A DNA stretch of 9,246 nt, taken from contig JABZMB010000049.1 of NCBI GenBank assembly GCA_015256455.1, positions 1 to 9,246 on the forward strand, given 5' to 3'. The notes beneath the pieces were generated by a model. It did no database searches, had not been told where the DNA came from, and saw only the letters and a list, made by a program, of their open reading frames with translations. Made by a program: the position numbers and the translations under genes. Shown here piece by piece: positions 6,517 to 9,246 of this stretch; position 1 is the stretch's first letter, and each line of letters opens with the position of its first letter. The DNA comes from Solobacterium sp. (GTDB taxonomy: Bacteria; Bacillota_I; Bacilli_A; Erysipelotrichales; Erysipelotrichaceae).

Positions 6517-9111
6517 ATGACAAAAAAGAAAAAGTCATTTTTGCCTGACTTTGACCATCCGGAAGTTGTTGAACAGCCAGATGAGAAGCAGCGCGAAAAA
6601 TTACGAAAGAAATATATACGTAAATTACGTTGGCAAAAGATCTTAACAGTATTCATGGTTTTGATTGTTGCGATATATCTTGTTGGTGGTGCTTACGCCT
6701 TGCGTTATGCTAGTAAGTTATTAAAAGGTATGCCAACACTAAATGTTGATGATCTTATCAGTACTGAATCCTCAAAAATTTATGACGGTAATGGTACACT
6801 TCTTACAGAAATCGGTACCTATTTCCGTGAGAATATTGCCTATGAACAGATGCCTGAATCCTTAATTGACGCATTCTTGTCCGTTGAAGATTCACGTTTC
6901 TTTGAACATAACGGATTTGATATTCCTCGTTTTACAAAATCTGTTTTAGAAACAGTATTACGACACAATACGCAAGGTGGTTCCACATTTACGATGCAGC
7001 TGGTTAAAAATACCTACTTCTCCATTGAAGATGGTGATAACAGTACTGAACGTTCAGCTACCCTTTCTTATAAGGCACAGCAAATTGTGTTAAGTATGCA
7101 ACTAGAAAAACAACTTAATAAGAGAGAAATCTTCGAGTTATATGTGAATAAACTAAACTTTGGTGATCGCATACGTGGTGTACAAAAGGCTGCCCTTTAT
7201 TACTATGGTAAAAATGCGAACCAACTCACTTTGGCTGAGTCAGCATTACTTGCAGGTATTATTAACCTACCAAATACCTATAATCCATATAACTACTTAG
7301 ACTATGCCACACAACGTCGAAATAACGTTCTAGACCTGATGCAATATCATGGCTACATCACAGGTGAAGAATGCGCTCTAGCAAAATCCATTAAAGTGGA
7401 AGATACACTTGTGGGTAAATCCAACTTCAATACTGGGAATACACGATACGCATCTTACTTGGATGTTGTATTAGATGAAGTGCAACGCATGACAGGACTT
7501 GACCCATTATCTACTAGTATGTCTATCTATACTGCTTTAGATCCAACAATCCAAACTGAAATTGAAGCGATTCAAAATGGTGAAGTTGTCGACTTTGAAA
7601 GTGACCTAGTGCAGCTAGCAATGATTACCCTCAACAACAAGAATGGTGAAATCGTTGGCGTTGGTGGTGGTAGAAACTATGGTGGTGATGGTGGAGCAAG
7701 ATTGTTAAATCGTGCTCTACAACAATACAAACAGCCAGGTTCAAGTATTAAACCAGTATTGGAGTATGCTCTTGCATTCGAATATTTGGGATACTCCTTG
7801 GACGAAGTCTTAATCGATAGACCAATTACTTATCCTGCCGAACAACGTGTACTAGTAAACTACAATGGCAAGTATGAGGGTGATGTTACGATTAAGGACG
7901 CAATGGCAAACTCCTTAAATACCCCTGCAATCCAAACGTTAGAGAAAGTTACAGCGAAGATTGGTTCAGATGCTATTGTTGATTACTTAAAGAAGATTGG
8001 CTTCTCACAAGTCAAATATAGTAACTATCATTTATCCTATGCAATTGGTGGTAATGACTTTACAGCTTCCGTTGCTGAGATGGCTGCTGCACACGCAATG
8101 CTAGTCAATCTAGGTGTTTATAACGAACCACATACTATTCGTCGTATTCAAACAGATGATGGAAATGTATATGAACCACAAAACCAAAATATTCGTGCAC
8201 TTTCCCCTGGTAGTGCATATCTAGTAGACCAGTTAATGGAAAATAACGTAAACCAAAACAAGTATTACAACCACTTGCAGATATTACAAAGTGGTTATCC
8301 AGTTTACGCAAAAACAGGTACATCTGACTGGGGTAATGATGGTTTACAATATGGTATCCCAAGTGGTGCAGCGAAAGATAAGTGGATGGTCGCTAGTACA
8401 TCTCAATACACCAATGCTGTATGGTATGGATTCGACCAAGCAATCGATGGTGAAATGACATACTTCCCTACTTGGAGAGACTGGAATACACCAGGACAAA
8501 TTAATCGTCACATGTTAGATATAGAATCCTATATCTCTCCAGATACAATTTGGGGTGTGTCACAACCAAGTGATGTACAGGATATAACTTACCTTTATGG
8601 TACATATCCACATGTCGCAAATGATGGAGCTAATTATGGTGGTAAGACAATCACTTCCCAAGTATCTTCTACTGGTTTAAATTACACACCTACACAATAC
8701 ACAAGTTCTTATCGTAACAACAACAGTTACTTAGCAGGACTCAATGCATCTATTTCCAATGGTATTGTTTATATCAACTGGTTAACACAAGATAGTTGTT
8801 CAGGTAGTCGTAATATATCCTTAAAGGATAACTACAATAACATCTCTAAATATGGAGCTTGCTTAGCATACAATAGTTTTTTACAGACATCCGCAAACGG
8901 AAAGTTCTATGCAGACTTATATCAAAACGATGTCTATATTACATCTGTAACAAGTAAGACAAACATGTATGCAGGTTTGCCTGAGTACTTTAAAGGCAAT
9001 ATCAAAGCCTGTGGATACTTTGTGACAAGTGGTGGTAAGAAGTCCGAAACAATCTGTACGGATGCTGGTTATTACGATCCAGACGCTACTGCCGCAAAGG
9101 ATGCAAAATAA
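6517..9111 (+). CDS. Class A (bifunctional) penicillin-binding protein, GT51 + transpeptidase
   Basis: An 864-residue membrane-anchored peptidoglycan synthase. A Lys/Arg-rich cytoplasmic tail (1-40) precedes a single TM helix (about 42-62). The GT51 glycosyltransferase domain (about 85-270) shows motif I VEDSRFFEHNGFD with catalytic Glu124, motif II GGSTFTMQ (154-161), a motif III region YKAQQIVLSMQLEK, and ELYVNKLNFG. The transpeptidase domain (about 330-640) has SxxK in PGSSIKP (Ser409, Lys412), SxN in NSLNTP (Ser466, Asn468) and KTGTSDWG (Lys599-Gly601), all intact, so it should crosslink peptides and bind beta-lactams. Oddities: motif III normally reads RKxxE, but here has Tyr for Arg and Gln189 for the second catalytic Glu; about 9 extra residues sit between motifs II and III; and the extracellular tail (about 640-864) is rich in Ser, Thr, Asn and Tyr and holds four cysteines. 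It is cotranscribed with the DegV-family gene and followed by a terminator. Confidence 0.95.
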   Translation: MTKKKKSFLPDFDHPEVVEQPDEKQREKLRKKYIRKLRWQKILTVFMVLIVAIYLVGGAYALRYASKLLKGMPTLNVDDLISTESSKIYDGNGTLLTEIGTYFRENIAYEQMPESLIDAFLSVEDSRFFEHNGFDIPRFTKSVLETVLRHNTQGGSTFTMQLVKNTYFSIEDGDNSTERSATLSYKAQQIVLSMQLEKQLNKREIFELYVNKLNFGDRIRGVQKAALYYYGKNANQLTLAESALLAGIINLPNTYNPYNYLDYATQRRNNVLDLMQYHGYITGEECALAKSIKVEDTLVGKSNFNTGNTRYASYLDVVLDEVQRMTGLDPLSTSMSIYTALDPTIQTEIEAIQNGEVVDFESDLVQLAMITLNNKNGEIVGVGGGRNYGGDGGARLLNRALQQYKQPGSSIKPVLEYALAFEYLGYSLDEVLIDRPITYPAEQRVLVNYNGKYEGDVTIKDAMANSLNTPAIQTLEKVTAKIGSDAIVDYLKKIGFSQVKYSNYHLSYAIGGNDFTASVAEMAAAHAMLVNLGVYNEPHTIRRIQTDDGNVYEPQNQNIRALSPGSAYLVDQLMENNVNQNKYYNHLQILQSGYPVYAKTGTSDWGNDGLQYGIPSGAAKDKWMVASTSQYTNAVWYGFDQAIDGEMTYFPTWRDWNTPGQINRHMLDIESYISPDTIWGVSQPSDVQDITYLYGTYPHVANDGANYGGKTITSQVSSTGLNYTPTQYTSSYRNNNSYLAGLNASISNGIVYINWLTQDSCSGSRNISLKDNYNNISKYGACLAYNSFLQTSANGKFYADLYQNDVYITSVTSKTNMYAGLPEYFKGNIKACGYFVTSGGKKSETICTDAGYYDPDATAAKDAK

Positions 9112-9117
9112 ACAATA

Positions 9118-9147
9118 AGAATCTATAGCGATATAGGTTCTTTTTTT
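9118..9147 (+). terminator. Rho-independent terminator of the DegV-PBP operon
   Basis: A 10-bp stem (9118-9127 with 9132-9141) containing one T-G wobble closes on a GCGA tetraloop of the GNRA type and runs into seven Ts (9141-9147). It begins 6 nt after the PBP stop codon. The U tract lies on the plus side, so it serves the plus-strand operon. Confidence 0.9.
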
Positions 9148-9153
9148 ATAAAC

Positions 9154-9188
9154 AAAAAGCGAATAATAGGAATATATCTATCATTCGC
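9154..9188 (-). terminator. Rho-independent terminator of the convergent gene at the right edge
   Basis: An 11-bp stem (9159-9169 with 9178-9188) has an 8-nt loop. In minus-strand RNA it pairs fully with one G-U wobble; in plus-strand RNA the same position is an A-C mismatch. A run of five As at 9154-9158 gives UUUUU after the stem in the minus direction. Orientation and pairing both fit termination of the minus-strand gene whose stop lies 9 nt before the stem. Confidence 0.85.
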
Positions 9189-9197
9189 CAATATATA

Positions 9198-9246
9198 CTA
9201 CTTTCCCTCTGTCATAAGCTGTTTTACAGGGTCTGGTGCAACAATC
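9198..9246 (-). CDS. C-terminal end of an unidentified minus-strand gene (partial)
   Basis: The last 15 codons read IVAPDPVKQLMTEGK, followed by TAG at 9198-9200. The reading frame is open to the window edge and is followed at the right distance by a terminator for this strand, so a real gene end is likely. The fragment is too short to assign a family. It converges on the PBP gene. Confidence 0.6.
   Translation of the reverse strand, partial: IVAPDPVKQLMTEGK

Noticed and set aside
6079..8362. Short minus-strand reading frames opposite the DegV and PBP genes
   Set aside because: They are fully antisense to conserved domains and show low-complexity or random-looking translations.

Overview
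The window is an AT-rich stretch of a bacterial chromosome. Genes are tightly packed, Shine-Dalgarno sites are of the AAGG/GGAGG type, and gene content is typical of Bacillota: a DnaE-type polymerase with a degenerate PHP metal site, a DegV-family protein, and a class A penicillin-binding protein with a short cytoplasmic tail. I infer a low-GC Gram-positive, possibly of the Erysipelotrichia, but the sequence alone does not settle the taxon. There are no tRNAs, rRNAs, IS elements, CRISPR arrays or phage genes. This looks like ordinary core chromosome rather than an accessory island.

Left block (1-5521, all on the minus strand, read right to left): dnaE, then an OmpR-type response regulator, its HisKA sensor kinase, and the start of a TrmN6-like N6-adenine methyltransferase that runs off the left edge. 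dnaE and the regulator are 1 nt apart. The regulator/kinase and kinase/methyltransferase pairs each overlap by 11 nt through the same sequence, so the four genes look like one translationally coupled operon.

Centre (5522-5653): a 132-bp divergent promoter region, with a TATAAT box facing each way. The box facing dnaE is so close to the ATG that the mRNA could be leaderless.

Right block (5654-9111, plus strand): a DegV/FakB-type fatty-acid-binding protein, then after 14 nt a class A PBP. The PBP has an intact transpeptidase site, but its glycosyltransferase domain carries Gln where the second conserved catalytic Glu is expected. It also has a four-cysteine extracellular tail. A strong hairpin terminator follows. 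A second, oppositely oriented terminator and the last 15 codons of a convergent minus-strand gene close the window.

Functionally the window joins replication (dnaE), envelope or environment sensing (two-component system), RNA modification (methyltransferase), exogenous fatty-acid handling (DegV) and peptidoglycan synthesis (PBP). I found no clearly new multi-gene system. The most unusual points are the altered PBP glycosyltransferase motif, the duplicated overlap junction, and the coupling of a sensor system to dnaE.
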